The notes: generated from the sequence alone by a model not told the origin. A stretch of 64,000 bases of DNA from CAVQBC01 sp963848415 (GCA_963848415.1 CAWKDN010000001.1:1116001-1180000); one strand, 5' to 3'. Shown: positions 55,725 to 64,000, numbered from the stretch's first letter. Numbers and translations are program-made.

Positions 55725-56771
55725 GTGGCAACTCTCAAGACCTTGCGACGGGCCGGCGTGGTCGCCGGCGTCGGCGTCGTGGCGCTGGTCGCCGCGCCGT
55801 CCGCGTCCGCCGCACTCGAATCCGAAGTCCAGGGCGGCGACACCACGCTGCAGCTCGCCCGCAGCACCGCCCGGGCGCTCGCCGCCAACGACGTCGCCGT
55901 ACGGACCGTTCGTCCCTCGCGCTCGTCCAGGAGCGGGATCACCTTCCCGATGACCGGCGGCTCGATCGTCCCGTCGACCGGGGTCGGCACCATCACCCAC
56001 AGCGGCGGGCTCGTCTTCAGCAGCCACGGCCGCTCTCTGCGGGCTACCAGCTTCACGATCGTCAACCGCAGGACGGCACGCCTGAGCGCCCGCGTGGGCC
56101 GCTCGCGCGTCACGATCGCGACGCTTGACCTCCGCGGCATCGACGTCGAGCGCACCGCGACCAACATCAACATCAGCGACGCGAACGTGCTGCTCAGCCG
56201 CGTGGGCGCCGCGGCACTCAACGCCACGCTGCGCACAACCATCTTCAAGCGCGGCCTGAACTTGGGCAGCGCTGAGATCGACGCCGATCTCGAAGATCTC
56301 GTCTTCACCGGCGGCTCCACCTCGCTCGCGCTCGATGCGGGCCTCGTCACGGCGCTCGGCAGCCTCGGGGTCACCCCCGGCGTGGTCCCGCCCGCCGCGG
56401 CCGGCACGTCGGGTGCGTTGAACTTCCCGATCGTGCGCGGCAAGGTCGACGCCGAGTCGCTCGCCGGGACGATCACCCACTCGGGCGGCATCACGCTGAC
56501 CAAGGGGGCGACCAGCGTGGCCCTGACCAAGTTCATCATCGACACGAGCGCCGGCCAGCTGACCGCGCTGCTCGGCGGCACGCGCGTCCCGCTGCTCACG
56601 CTCGACCTGTCGGCCGCCAACCCGGCCGTCGACGGGCTCAACGTGACGGTGGGCAACGTCAAGGCGTCGCTGACCGGCGAGGCCGCGACGGCGCTCAACC
56701 AGGCGTTCGCGACCACCGCCTTCCGGGCCGGCATCCCGGTCGGCACGGCGACGGTGGCCGGCGAGCTTTAG
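55725..56771 (+). CDS. Secreted HtaA-like tandem-repeat protein
   Basis: AGGAGG at 55710-55715 sets the GTG start at 55725. The 348-residue precursor has a signal peptide (GVVAGVGVVALVAAPSASA). The mature part is an internal duplication. Each copy (about 63-195 and 225-345) begins ITFPMTGG or LNFPIVRG, then GTITHSGG and a strand ending in FTIVN or FIIDT. It continues with a RL(S/T)A(R/L)(V/L)-type strand and a hydrophobic TLDL motif, closing in Ala-rich helical segments. The GTITHSGG core is reminiscent of HtaA (haem-transport) domains, but the match is partial and no haem-ligand Tyr/His pair is obvious. It is perhaps surface-exposed. A strong hairpin follows. Confidence 0.65.
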   Translation: MATLKTLRRAGVVAGVGVVALVAAPSASAALESEVQGGDTTLQLARSTARALAANDVAVRTVRPSRSSRSGITFPMTGGSIVPSTGVGTITHSGGLVFSSHGRSLRATSFTIVNRRTARLSARVGRSRVTIATLDLRGIDVERTATNINISDANVLLSRVGAAALNATLRTTIFKRGLNLGSAEIDADLEDLVFTGGSTSLALDAGLVTALGSLGVTPGVVPPAAAGTSGALNFPIVRGKVDAESLAGTITHSGGITLTKGATSVALTKFIIDTSAGQLTALLGGTRVPLLTLDLSAANPAVDGLNVTVGNVKASLTGEAATALNQAFATTAFRAGIPVGTATVAGEL

Positions 56772-56794
56772 GCACCGCTCACCTCGTCCGAGAC

Positions 56795-56826
56795 GCGGGC
56801 CGCGCGGCACACGCCGCGCGGCCCGC
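56795..56826. terminator. 14-bp perfect hairpin after the HtaA-like gene
   Basis: The arms 56795-56808 and 56813-56826 are fully complementary around the loop ACAC. It is 23 bases after the stop codon and has no T-run. The rest of the 56772-56993 gap holds nothing else I can recognise; the pabAB start is at its right end. Confidence 0.75.
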
Positions 56827-56993
56827 CGTCGTTCTGGCGCGGCGGTGAGTTCTGCCCGGAGGCGGCACTGGCGGTCGCCGGCGCCGCTGGCGAGACGCAG
56901 CGCGACGGTGCACCCCGGACGAGGATCCAGCGACTGAGCCGGGCCGAGATCAGCGCTCGATCAGGGCGTCAGGACTCCGGGGGCCGAGAGCCC

Positions 56994-59030
56994 GTGCGGA
57001 CGCTGCTGATCGACAACTACGACTCCTATACGTTCAACCTCTTCCAGCTGCTCGGGGAGGTCAACGGGGAGGCGCCGGTCGTCGTGCGCAACGACGACCG
57101 CCCGTGGGCGCAGCTCGCGCGCGAGGGCTTCGAGGCGATCGTCGTCTCTCCGGGCCCCGGCCGCCCGGAGCGCCCGCGGGACGCCGGCGTCTCGCTGGAC
57201 GCCCTCACGCGCGGCGAGCTGCCGGTGCTCGGGGTCTGCCTCGGCCATCAGGCGCTGGCCTACGGCTTCGGCGGCACCGTCGAGCACGCGCCGGAGCCGA
57301 TGCACGGCCGGCTGAGCCCGGTCCGCCACGAGGGCACGGGGCTCTTCGCCGGCCTGCCGTCGCCGTTTCAGGCGGTGCGCTACCACTCGCTCGCGGTCGG
57401 CACGGTGCCGGACGAGCTGCGCGTGTCGGCCTGGACCGCCGACGGCGTGGTGATGGGCCTGCGCCACCGGACGCGGCCACTGTGGGGCGTGCAGTTCCAC
57501 CCCGAGTCGATCAGCACCGAGCACGGCCGCCGGCTGCTGGCCAACTTCCGCGACCTCGCGCGGGCGCATGCGCCGCGCGCGTCGTCACGTGCGGCGCCTC
57601 GCCCGGCGCCGCCGCCCCCCGCGCGACCGCCGCGCCGCGCGGCGGTCGACGTCCGCCACCGGGCGCTGGAAGGCTGGTGCGAGCCGGCCGCCGTCTTCGC
57701 GGCCGTGTACGCCGGCCACGATCACGTGGCCTGGCTGGACAGCGCCCGCGCCGGGCGCTTCTCCTACCTCGCGACCCCGGACGGCCCGCTCGGGCGCGTG
57801 CTGCGCCTGCGGGCCGGCGAGGGGGCGCTGGACCACTGCGCGCGCGAGCTCGCGGCGCTGCGCGCGGACGCCCCAGAGCTGCCGTTCGCGTTCGTCGGGG
57901 GGCTGGCGGGCTACCTGGGCTACGGGCTCAAGGCCGAGTGCGGCGGTCGCGCGGCCCACCGCTCCCCGCTGCCCGACGCGGGGCTGTTGCTGGCCGACCG
58001 CGTCATCGCCTTCGACCACGCCGAGCGGCGCGTGCACCTGGTCGCGCTGACGCGGGCCGAGGACGCCGGCCAGGCCGACCGCTGGCTGGCCGGCATGGCC
58101 GCACGCCTGCGCTCGCTGCCCACGGCGGCCCCGCTTCCCCCTCCGCCCGCCGGCGCCGGGGTGCCGTTTGCGCTGCGCGAGGACCGCGAGGCCTACCTCG
58201 CCGCGATCGCCGCGTGCCGCCGGCAGATCCACGACGGCGAGACCTACGAGGTCTGCCTGACGACCGAGATCACGAGCCCGGCCCGGCTCGATCCCTGGCT
58301 CGCCTACGAGCTGCTGCGCAAGCGCAACCCGAACCCGCACGGGGCCCTCCTGCGGCTGGGGCCGGGCCTGTCGGTGCTCAGCTCCTCGCCCGAGCGCTTC
58401 CTGTCCGTCGGCCGCGACAGCAGCCTGGAGTCACGGCCGATCAAGGGGACGAGCGCCCGGGCGGAGGACCCCGCGCAGGACGCCAGCCGCGCCGCGGCGC
58501 TGGGCGCCGACGAGAAGAGCCGGGCGGAGAACCTGATGATCGCCGACCTCGTGCGCAACGACCTCGGGCGGGTGTGCGAGATCGGCAGCGTCGAGGTCCC
58601 CCACCTGCTGGAGGTGGAGACCCACCCGCGCGTCCACCAGCTGGTGACGACCGTGCGCGGCCGCCTGCGCGAGGGCCTGGGCGCCATGGACGCGGTGCGC
58701 GCCGCGTTCCCCGCGGGCTCGATGACCGGCGCGCCCAAGCTGCGCACGATGGAGCTGCTCGACGAGCTCGAGCGGCGCCCGCGCGGCGTCTACTCCGGTG
58801 CGCTCGGCTATCTCTCGGCCAACGGCGCCGCCGACCTCAGCGTCGTGATCCGCACGCTGGTGCTCACCGGGGACGGGCTGTCGATCGGGACCGGCGGTGC
58901 GATCGTCGCCCAGTCCGACCCCGAGGCCGAGTACGAGGAGATGCTGCTCAAGGCGCGGCCGCTGGTCGAGGCCGCGGCCGCCGCGGGCGGCGGCCTGCCC
59001 CGCTGGTCGCCCGCGACCGCGGCCGCGTGA
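56994..59030 (+). CDS. pabAB: Aminodeoxychorismate synthase, PabA-PabB fusion
   Basis: GTG 56994 starts a 678-residue fusion. Residues 1-190 are the glutamine amidotransferase: LLIDNYDSYTFNLFQLL, VSPGPGRPERP, the nucleophile LGVCLGHQAL and WGVQFHPESI. After a Pro/Ala-rich linker (about 195-215) comes the chorismate-binding component (about 216-665). Its segments are FVGGLAGYLGYGLK, YEVCLTTEITSP, ERFLSVGRDSSLESRPIKGT with the Lys of aminodeoxychorismate synthases, and AENLMIADLVRNDLGRVCEIG. PAGSMTGAPKLRTMELLDELE ends it. It makes 4-amino-4-deoxychorismate for folate. Such fusions occur in actinobacteria, sometimes in antibiotic clusters, but none is visible here. The stop overlaps the pabC start. 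Confidence 0.92.
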   Translation: MRTLLIDNYDSYTFNLFQLLGEVNGEAPVVVRNDDRPWAQLAREGFEAIVVSPGPGRPERPRDAGVSLDALTRGELPVLGVCLGHQALAYGFGGTVEHAPEPMHGRLSPVRHEGTGLFAGLPSPFQAVRYHSLAVGTVPDELRVSAWTADGVVMGLRHRTRPLWGVQFHPESISTEHGRRLLANFRDLARAHAPRASSRAAPRPAPPPPARPPRRAAVDVRHRALEGWCEPAAVFAAVYAGHDHVAWLDSARAGRFSYLATPDGPLGRVLRLRAGEGALDHCARELAALRADAPELPFAFVGGLAGYLGYGLKAECGGRAAHRSPLPDAGLLLADRVIAFDHAERRVHLVALTRAEDAGQADRWLAGMAARLRSLPTAAPLPPPPAGAGVPFALREDREAYLAAIAACRRQIHDGETYEVCLTTEITSPARLDPWLAYELLRKRNPNPHGALLRLGPGLSVLSSSPERFLSVGRDSSLESRPIKGTSARAEDPAQDASRAAALGADEKSRAENLMIADLVRNDLGRVCEIGSVEVPHLLEVETHPRVHQLVTTVRGRLREGLGAMDAVRAAFPAGSMTGAPKLRTMELLDELERRPRGVYSGALGYLSANGAADLSVVIRTLVLTGDGLSIGTGGAIVAQSDPEAEYEEMLLKARPLVEAAAAAGGGLPRWSPATAAA

Positions 59031-59819
59031 CGTCCGCGCGGCGCTGGCAGCCGGCGACCGGCGGATGGACGGCCGCGGCGGCGGCCGAGGGCGACCCGCT
59101 GGTGAGCGACTCCTGGCTCGTGGACGGCGGCCGCGTGCGCGGGCTGGAGCTGCCACTGGGAGCGCTTCGCCGGCGGCGTGGGCGACGTGGGCGCCGCCGT
59201 GGACCTCCTGCGCTTCCGGGCCGCGGTGGAGTCGGCGTTGCCGGCGAGCGGCCGGTGGTTCCCGCGCGTGGAGCTGCGGCCCGGCGACGAGCTTCGCCTG
59301 CTGCTGCGCCCGGCGCCGCCCGCCGGCGACCGCGCCTCGGCGTGGCTCGCCGGCGCGCCCGACCCACGCCGGCGACCGCGCCGCAAGGGCCCGGAGCTGA
59401 CGGTCCTCGGGTCGCTGCGCCAACAGGCCGCGCGCCATGGCGCGGACGAGGCCGTCCTCACCGATGCCGGCGGCGGGCTGCTCGAGGGCGCCTACTCCAG
59501 CCTGCTGTGGTGGGAGGACGACACCCTGTGCGTCGTCGCGGACACCGCGCCGGTGCTCTGTGGCGTCACCCGCGAGCTGCTGCTCGGCCTGGCGGGCGCG
59601 GCCGGCGTCGGGGTCCGGCGCAGCCCGCCGCCGCCGCTCGCGGCGCTCGCGGGCCGCGAGGTGTGGCTGACCAGCGCGCTGCACGGCATCCGCGCGGTGA
59701 CCGCCTGGCGGCCCGCCGGCCCGCCGTGCGGCGCGGCGGTCCGCGCGCCGGACTGGCAGCGCCGGCTGGACGCCCTGGGGCGGCCGGTGGGTGCGCCGGC
59801 CGCGCCCTGGGCAGGATGA
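59027..59819 (+). CDS. pabC: Aminodeoxychorismate lyase-like (class IV aminotransferase; frameshift)
   Basis: GTG 59027 overlaps the pabAB stop. The first part, GDPLVSDSWLVDGGRVRGLEL, fits a fold-type IV PLP enzyme. The frame then breaks at the CC pair 59153-59154. Removing one C gives LHWERFAGGVGDVGAAVDLLRFRAAV and restores the family sequence. The Lys in RRKGPELTVLGSL matches the PLP-binding Lys. ADEAVLTDAGGGLLEGAYSSLLWW and CGVTRELLLGLA complete the active site, and the protein ends near residue 263. It would release 4-aminobenzoate from aminodeoxychorismate. The next gene overlaps its stop (ATGA). Confidence 0.8.
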
Positions 59820-60333
59820 CCCACATGCGCAAGCTCATCCTGCTCCCAGTGACCCTGCCCCTGGCCGCTGCCCGCGGCGCGATCGACGGGGCGCTCGGCG
59901 TCCTGCGCGACGTCCTCGACGGCGAGCCCGCCGAGCCGCCGGTGGCGCCGCCCGCGGCGCCCGCCGGGCGCGCGGCGACCGCACCGTCCCCGCCGGAGCC
60001 TGCCGAGCCGCCAGCGCCCCCGCCGCCGCCGGCGCCCGCTCCGCCGCCGGCCCCGCCTGCCGCGGGCGACCTGCACGACGACGAGCCGACCCGCGGCGAG
60101 GTCGCCCGGCGTCGCGAGGCGCTGCGCGAGGCGGAGGCCAACGCGGGCGGCGAGGGCGGTCCCGGGCGCCGAGATCCACGTCGAGGAGCCGTGGCCGGGC
60201 TACGACAAGCTCGCGTCGCAGGTCATCGTGGACCGGCTGATCGGGGCCGACGCGGCGACGCTCGCGGTCGTCCGGCTCTACGAGGGCAGCCGCCGCAACC
60301 GCCAGACGGTCATGCGCGCGACAGACGGGTAAG
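59816..60333 (+). CDS. Small protein with Pro-rich linker and C-terminal PGYDKL domain (frameshift)
   Basis: ATG 59816 overlaps the pabC stop. An N-terminal amphipathic or membrane-touching segment (RKLILLPVTLPLAAARGAIDGALGVLRDVL) is followed by a Pro/Ala linker of about 50 residues. A helical region comes next, and a final domain reads EEPWPGYDKLASQVIVDRLIGADAATLAVVRLYEGSRRNRQTVM in pieces. The last part lies one base out of register after about 60160. Adding one base there joins the halves, giving about 173 residues. The PGYD-L-x(8)-L-x-L...YE...R pattern is shared with short actinobacterial proteins of unknown role. I have no function for it. Confidence 0.6.
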
Positions 60334-60409
60334 CCTCCCGGCCCGCGACTCGCGCGGTGAGGTACGGTCCGGTGCGCTGTCAGCAGCGATCAGCGCAAGG
60401 AGGTCTCAT

Positions 60410-62077
60410 ATGTCCACCGTCCGCGAGCAGACGAGCGGGACCGGCCCCGGACAGGCTTCTGACGTCGACGCCGTCGTCGTCGGTGCCGGGTTCTCGGGTC
60501 TGTACATGCTCCATCGACTCCGTGACGAGCTGGGTCTGTCGGTCCGCGTGTACGAGACCGGGAGCGGGGTCGGCGGGACCTGGTACTGGAACCGCTACCC
60601 GGGGGCCAAGAGCGACTCGGACAGCTACATCTACTGCTACTCGTTCGACGACGACCTGCTGCAGGAGTGGACGTGGTCGGAGCGCTATCCCGGCCACGCC
60701 GAGATCCGCGCCTACCTCGAGCACGTCGCCGAGCGCTTCGACCTCAACCGCGACATCCAGTTCGACACCCGCGTCGAGTCGGCCACCTTCGACGAGGCGA
60801 CGAACGCCTGGACGGTGACCACCGACCGGGGCGACGCGGTGACGGCCCGCTACGTGATCGCCGGCGTCGGGTCGCTGTCGTCGTCGAACACCCCGTCCTT
60901 CAAGGGCATCGAGTCCTTCCGGGGCGACTCCTACCACACCGCGCACTGGCCCCACGAGGGCGTGGACTTCACCGGCCGGCGGGTCGGCATCATCGGCACG
61001 GGCGCGAGCGCGGTCCAGGCGATCCCGTTGATCGCCGAGGAGGCGAGCGAGCTGACCGTCTTCCAGCGGACGGCGAACTACATCGTCCCGGCCCGCAACG
61101 CGCCGGTGTCGCCGGAGCTGACCGCGGCGCGCAAGGCCGACTACGACGCGATCTGGGAGCGCCTGCGCACGTCGAACTTCGGCTTCGAGCTGGACTTCGA
61201 GGAGAAGGGCGCGCTGGAGGTCTCCGACGAGGAGCGCGAACGCGAGCTGATGGCCCGCTGGGAGGAGGGCGGGTTCGGGATCTGGCTGGGCAGCTACTCC
61301 GACATGTTCTTCGTCGACGAGGCCAACGCCAAGGTCCGGGAGTTCCTGCACGACCGCATCCGCGAGACGGTCGACGACCCCGAGACCGCTGAGCTCCTGA
61401 TCCCCAAGGACCACCCGTTCGGCTGCAAGCGCAACCCGCTCGACACCAACTACTACGAGACGTTCAACCTCGACCACGTGCACCTCGTCGACGTCCGGTC
61501 GAACCCGATCGCCGAGATCACGGAGTCCGGCGTGCGGCTCGAGGACGGCGCGGAGTACGCGTTCGACGCGATCGTCTACGCGACCGGCTTCGACGCGATG
61601 ACGGGGCCGCTGACCAAGATCGACATCCGCGGCCGCGGCGGCGAGCGGCTGCGCGAGAAGTGGGCCGAGGGGCCGCGCACCTACCTCGGGCTGACGAGCG
61701 CCGGGTTCCCCAACCTGTTCACGATCACCGGGCCGCAGAGCCCGTCCGTGCTGTCGAACATGCCGGTCTCGATCGAGCAGCACGTGGAGTTCATCGCCAG
61801 GATCATCGGTGACGTGCGTGACCGTGGCGCCGCGACGATCGAGCCGACGCGCGAGGCCGAGGACGCCTGGGTCGCCCACAACCAGGAGCTCGCCGAGGCG
61901 ACGCTGTTCCCGACCGCGGACACCTGGTACATGGGCGCGAACATCCCGGGCAAGCCGCGCGTGTTCCTGCCCAACCTCGACTTCGTCGGGCCCTACCGGG
62001 CCAAGTGCGACGAGGTCGCCGCCAACGACTACGAGGGGTTCGCCATCGCCGGCACCCTGGAAGGGACCACCGCGTGA
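60410..62077 (+). CDS. Flavin-dependent Baeyer-Villiger monooxygenase (cyclohexanone-monooxygenase type)
   Basis: AAGGAGGT (60398-60404) fixes ATG 60410. The 555-residue protein has two dinucleotide-binding motifs: GAGFSG at residues 25-30 for FAD and IIGTGASAVQ near 200 for NADPH. The Baeyer-Villiger fingerprint FRGDSYHTAHWP (170-181) fits F-x-G-x3-H-x3-W-P. GGTWYWNRYPGAKSDSDSY is also typical of cyclohexanone and phenylacetone monooxygenases. The enzyme inserts an oxygen next to a ketone carbonyl to make an ester or lactone. The next gene, overlapping by four bases, encodes an alpha/beta hydrolase that could open that product. The natural ketone is unknown. Confidence 0.93.
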   Translation: MSTVREQTSGTGPGQASDVDAVVVGAGFSGLYMLHRLRDELGLSVRVYETGSGVGGTWYWNRYPGAKSDSDSYIYCYSFDDDLLQEWTWSERYPGHAEIRAYLEHVAERFDLNRDIQFDTRVESATFDEATNAWTVTTDRGDAVTARYVIAGVGSLSSSNTPSFKGIESFRGDSYHTAHWPHEGVDFTGRRVGIIGTGASAVQAIPLIAEEASELTVFQRTANYIVPARNAPVSPELTAARKADYDAIWERLRTSNFGFELDFEEKGALEVSDEERERELMARWEEGGFGIWLGSYSDMFFVDEANAKVREFLHDRIRETVDDPETAELLIPKDHPFGCKRNPLDTNYYETFNLDHVHLVDVRSNPIAEITESGVRLEDGAEYAFDAIVYATGFDAMTGPLTKIDIRGRGGERLREKWAEGPRTYLGLTSAGFPNLFTITGPQSPSVLSNMPVSIEQHVEFIARIIGDVRDRGAATIEPTREAEDAWVAHNQELAEATLFPTADTWYMGANIPGKPRVFLPNLDFVGPYRAKCDEVAANDYEGFAIAGTLEGTTA

Positions 62078-63135
62078 TCGAGAACCCGTTCTACACCCCC
62101 GAGTTCCACGGCGACTACGAGTTCGTCAGCGTCGGGGCGCTCGAGCTCGAGGAGGGCGGGCAGATCCCGGACTGCCAGCTCGCGGTGGCTACCTTCGGCG
62201 AGCTCAACGCGGCCAGGGACAACGCCATCTTCGTCTCGACCTGGTTCTCGGGGACGCATCAGATCTGGCGCGAGGTCTACATCGGCCCCGAGCACGCGCT
62301 GGACCCGTCGAAGTACTTCATCGTCGTCGCCGACCAGATCGGCAGCGGGCTCTCGACCTCACCGCACAACGCCGACGGGGCCAACGCCGGCCTGGCCATG
62401 TCGAAGTTCCCGCCCGTCCGCATCGGCGACGACGTCGTCGCCCAGGAGCGGCTCCTGCGCGAGCACTTCGGCATCGAGCAGCTCGCCCTGGTGGTGGGCG
62501 GCTCGATGGGCGCCCAGCAGACCTACGAGTGGGCGGTGCGCTTCCCCGACAAGGTCCTGCGCGCCGCGCCGATCGCCGGCACGGCCCAGAACACGCCCCA
62601 CGACTTCCTGTTCACCCGCACGCTGATGGACGCCATCACGTCCGACCCCGGCTTCAACGGCGGCGAGTACGCCTCCAACGCCGACGTGGTCGCCGGCCTC
62701 AAGCGCCACGCCCACCTCTGGGGGGTCGTCGGCATGTCGACCGAGTTCTGGAAGCAGGAGGTCTGGCGGGCGCTGGAGTTCGAGTCCATGGACGGCTTCA
62801 TCGACGAGTTCCTGGAGCCGTACTTCACCGTCATGGACCCCAACGACCTGCTGACGCAGGCGTGGAAGTGGCAGCGCGGCGACGTCGCGCGGCACACGGG
62901 CGGCGACCTCGCCGCCGCGCTCGGGCGGATCACGGCGAAGACCTTCGTCATGCCGATCGACGAGGACATGTTCTTCCCGCCCCGCGACTGCGAGCCCGAG
63001 CAGGAGATGATCGCCGGATCGGAGCTGCGCGTCGTCGAGGACGTGCTCGGCCACCTGGCGCTGTTCGGGGTCTCGCCGACCTACATGCCGCAGATCGACC
63101 GCCACCTCGGCGACCTGCTGGCGACCCCGGTGTAG
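62074..63135 (+). CDS. MetX-family alpha/beta hydrolase coupled to the monooxygenase
   Basis: GTG 62074 overlaps the monooxygenase stop (GTGA), so translation is coupled. The 353-residue protein has the homoserine acetyltransferase-like fold. FGELNAARDNAIFVSTWFSGTHQIW contains the oxyanion region, and GLSTSPHNADGANAG and the nucleophile in LALVVGGSMGAQQTYEWAVRFPDKV follow. The acid would be in FVMPIDEDMFFPP and the His in VLGHLALFG. True MetX enzymes acylate homoserine, but related proteins are hydrolases. Next to the monooxygenase, an esterase or lactonase for the Baeyer-Villiger product is more likely. This is context-based inference. Confidence 0.8.
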   Translation: MIENPFYTPEFHGDYEFVSVGALELEEGGQIPDCQLAVATFGELNAARDNAIFVSTWFSGTHQIWREVYIGPEHALDPSKYFIVVADQIGSGLSTSPHNADGANAGLAMSKFPPVRIGDDVVAQERLLREHFGIEQLALVVGGSMGAQQTYEWAVRFPDKVLRAAPIAGTAQNTPHDFLFTRTLMDAITSDPGFNGGEYASNADVVAGLKRHAHLWGVVGMSTEFWKQEVWRALEFESMDGFIDEFLEPYFTVMDPNDLLTQAWKWQRGDVARHTGGDLAAALGRITAKTFVMPIDEDMFFPPRDCEPEQEMIAGSELRVVEDVLGHLALFGVSPTYMPQIDRHLGDLLATPV

Positions 63136-63154
63136 GCACCGCCCGGGTCGCGCC

Positions 63155-63186
63155 GCCTCCGGATGGGAGCTCTCTCGTCCGGAGGC
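63155..63186. terminator. 9-bp inverted repeat downstream of the monooxygenase operon
   Basis: GCCTCCGGA (63155-63163) pairs perfectly with TCCGGAGGC (63178-63186) around a 14-base loop. It lies 20 bases after the hydrolase stop and extends into the start of the CotH remnant. Confidence 0.45.
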
Positions 63187-63809
63187 CGTACGCGATCGAG
63201 CTGCGCGACCGCCGCGACGGGGACCGCAAGCACGTCGTCGCCTACGAGACGGCCCGGGCGATCGGGCGCTACGCGGCCCGCACGCGCTTCGTCGAGCTCC
63301 GCCTCGACGGCGTCTACGTGCTGATGGAGAAGCTCGACCTGGGCGACGCCACGTCGAGGGCGAGGCGTTGCTCGAGGACGCCTTCCACGCGAGCACCTAC
63401 ATGGCCCTGCACGCCGACGGCCGGCTGCGGCTCGGGCCGCTGTGGGACTTCGACATCTCGATGGGGAACTCGGACTGCGGCGCCAGCCGCCAGCTGCCGG
63501 AGTAGATGCTCTCGCGGCGCGACTGGACGGAGCGGCTGTACGCGGACCGCGCGTTCACGCGCGCTGGCCGCACGCTGGGAGGAGCTGCGCCGGGGCGGGC
63601 TCCGCGACCGCGTGCTCGAGGCGGTGTCGCGGGGCTGGGCGGCGCTCCGCGGTGAGGTCAATCGCAACTTCGCACGCTGGCCGGTGCTCGACCGGCGCAT
63701 CTGGCCCAACCCGCGAGCCCGCGCCAGCTATCGCCCGGAGCTGCGGTTCCTGCGGTCGTGGCTCGAGCGGCGGATCCGGTGGATCGACCGCAACGTCGGC
63801 CGGCTCTGA
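63187..63809 (+). pseudogene. Degenerate CotH kinase gene with several internal deletions
   Basis: Pieces of a CotH protein occur in the right order, but much of it is missing. YAIELRDRRDGDRK joins directly to HVVAYETARAIGRYAARTRFVELR, lacking the LLGMPADDDW segment seen in the left-edge copy. DGVYVLMEKLDLGDA then continues one base out of register as HVEGEALLEDAFHASTYMALHADG; an expected block between EALL and EDAF is absent. GRLRLGPLWDFDISMGNS leads to an in-frame TAG at 63503-63505. After another shift near 63555 the family C-terminus ALAARWEELRRGGLRDRVLEAV...RWIDRNVGRL reads to the stop. It cannot make a working kinase. Confidence 0.8.
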
Positions 63810-63810
63810 G

Positions 63811-63996
63811 TCACTCCGAGGGCAGGATGATCCAGAGCGCCAGGTAGATCAGGACCTGCGGGCCCGGGAGCAGGAAGGAGAGCACGAAGAGCACCCGGAC
63901 CAAAGTGGTGGAGATCCCGAAGCGGCGCGCGAGGCCGGAGCACACCCCGGCGATGACGCGTTGGTCGCGGGGGCGGGAGAGCTCTGTGCGGGCCAT
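63811..63996 (-). CDS. PspC-domain membrane protein
   Basis: The 61-residue protein starts at ATG 63996. RPRDQRVIAGVCSGLARRFGISTTLVRVLFVLSFLLPGPQVLIYLALWIILP in pieces is a whole PspC domain: a basic amphipathic helix with the conserved Gly-Val-Cys/Gly-Gly-Leu-Ala motif and one transmembrane helix. PspC proteins take part in envelope-stress responses in many bacteria. Its promoter is outside the window. It converges on the CotH remnant with one base between the stops. Confidence 0.88.
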   Translation of the reverse strand: MARTELSRPRDQRVIAGVCSGLARRFGISTTLVRVLFVLSFLLPGPQVLIYLALWIILPSE

Positions 63997-64000
63997 GGCG

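Noticed and set aside
56994..59819. An antibiotic (4-aminobenzoate-derived) biosynthetic cluster around the PabA-PabB fusion
   Set aside because: No polyketide synthase, peptide synthetase, tailoring or resistance genes accompany it. The setting fits primary folate synthesis.

Overview
The window is one continuous, very GC-rich (roughly 70-75% by eye), gene-dense stretch of bacterial chromosome. No stretch longer than about 230 bases lacks a gene (the largest gap is 56772-56993), and I saw no rRNA, tRNA, CRISPR array, IS element, phage block or origin. The gene content points to a high-GC actinobacterium: a single-chain 2-oxoglutarate decarboxylase/dehydrogenase, the mismatch endonuclease NucS, a PabA-PabB fusion, DUF427, DUF2252 and YjbQ families, and a Vms1-like protein. 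Secreted choice-of-anchor and CotH proteins and widespread leaderless starts would fit a soil Thermoleophilia/Solirubrobacterales-type organism, but that placement is inference.

Layout. 1-7 kb: 5' end of a CotH kinase gene, lipoate ligase, a Nudix hydrolase, a membrane protein and the giant E2-E1 2-oxoglutarate dehydrogenase with its own tandem lipoyl domains. 7-16 kb: secreted proteins, an alkyltransferase-like protein, YjbQ, enoyl-CoA hydratase, OsmC, NucS, a PPOX flavoprotein and a LOV-domain phosphatase. 16-28 kb: FUSC transporter, DnaJ-TPR and TPM proteins, a divergent hydrolase/Nudix pair sharing a very small promoter, an ABC-2 exporter, a MocR regulator, an orphan histidine kinase and a class-I amidotransferase. 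28-37 kb: L,D-transpeptidase, EttA, gamma-glutamyltransferase, Ogt, HAD phosphatase, M42 peptidase, lycopene cyclase and a CASTOR/POLLUX-type channel. 37-42 kb: a damaged stretch with a DUF2252-MMPL chimera, an AlkD-like protein and a collapsed hydrolase. 42-47.4 kb: a complete mrpABCDEFG operon. 47-56 kb: ScyD/E-like protein, aconitase, DUF427, Vms1-like factor, nicotinamidase, PCMT and nicotinate phosphoribosyltransferase. 56-64 kb: HtaA-like secreted protein, pabAB-pabC operon, a Baeyer-Villiger monooxygenase/hydrolase pair, a degenerate CotH copy and a PspC protein.

How the genes work together. Aconitase and the 2-oxoglutarate enzyme are TCA-cycle steps, and the lipoate ligase could charge the latter's lipoyl domains. 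Nicotinamidase plus nicotinate phosphoribosyltransferase form an NAD salvage route. Ogt, an ATL protein, an AlkD-like protein and NucS form a scattered DNA-repair set. The monooxygenase and its translationally coupled hydrolase would turn a ketone into an ester and then cleave it. Two gene pairs may respond to the environment in linked ways: the LOV phosphatase (light) and the divergent M42/lycopene-cyclase pair with a long shared inverted repeat.

Sequence quality. At least eight otherwise intact genes carry one single-base indel, usually in a short C, G or T run, and one base restores the family sequence. I treat these as likely base-calling errors. Three other loci (DUF2252-MMPL, the 41.6 kb hydrolase and the right-end CotH) show larger internal deletions that single-base errors do not explain.
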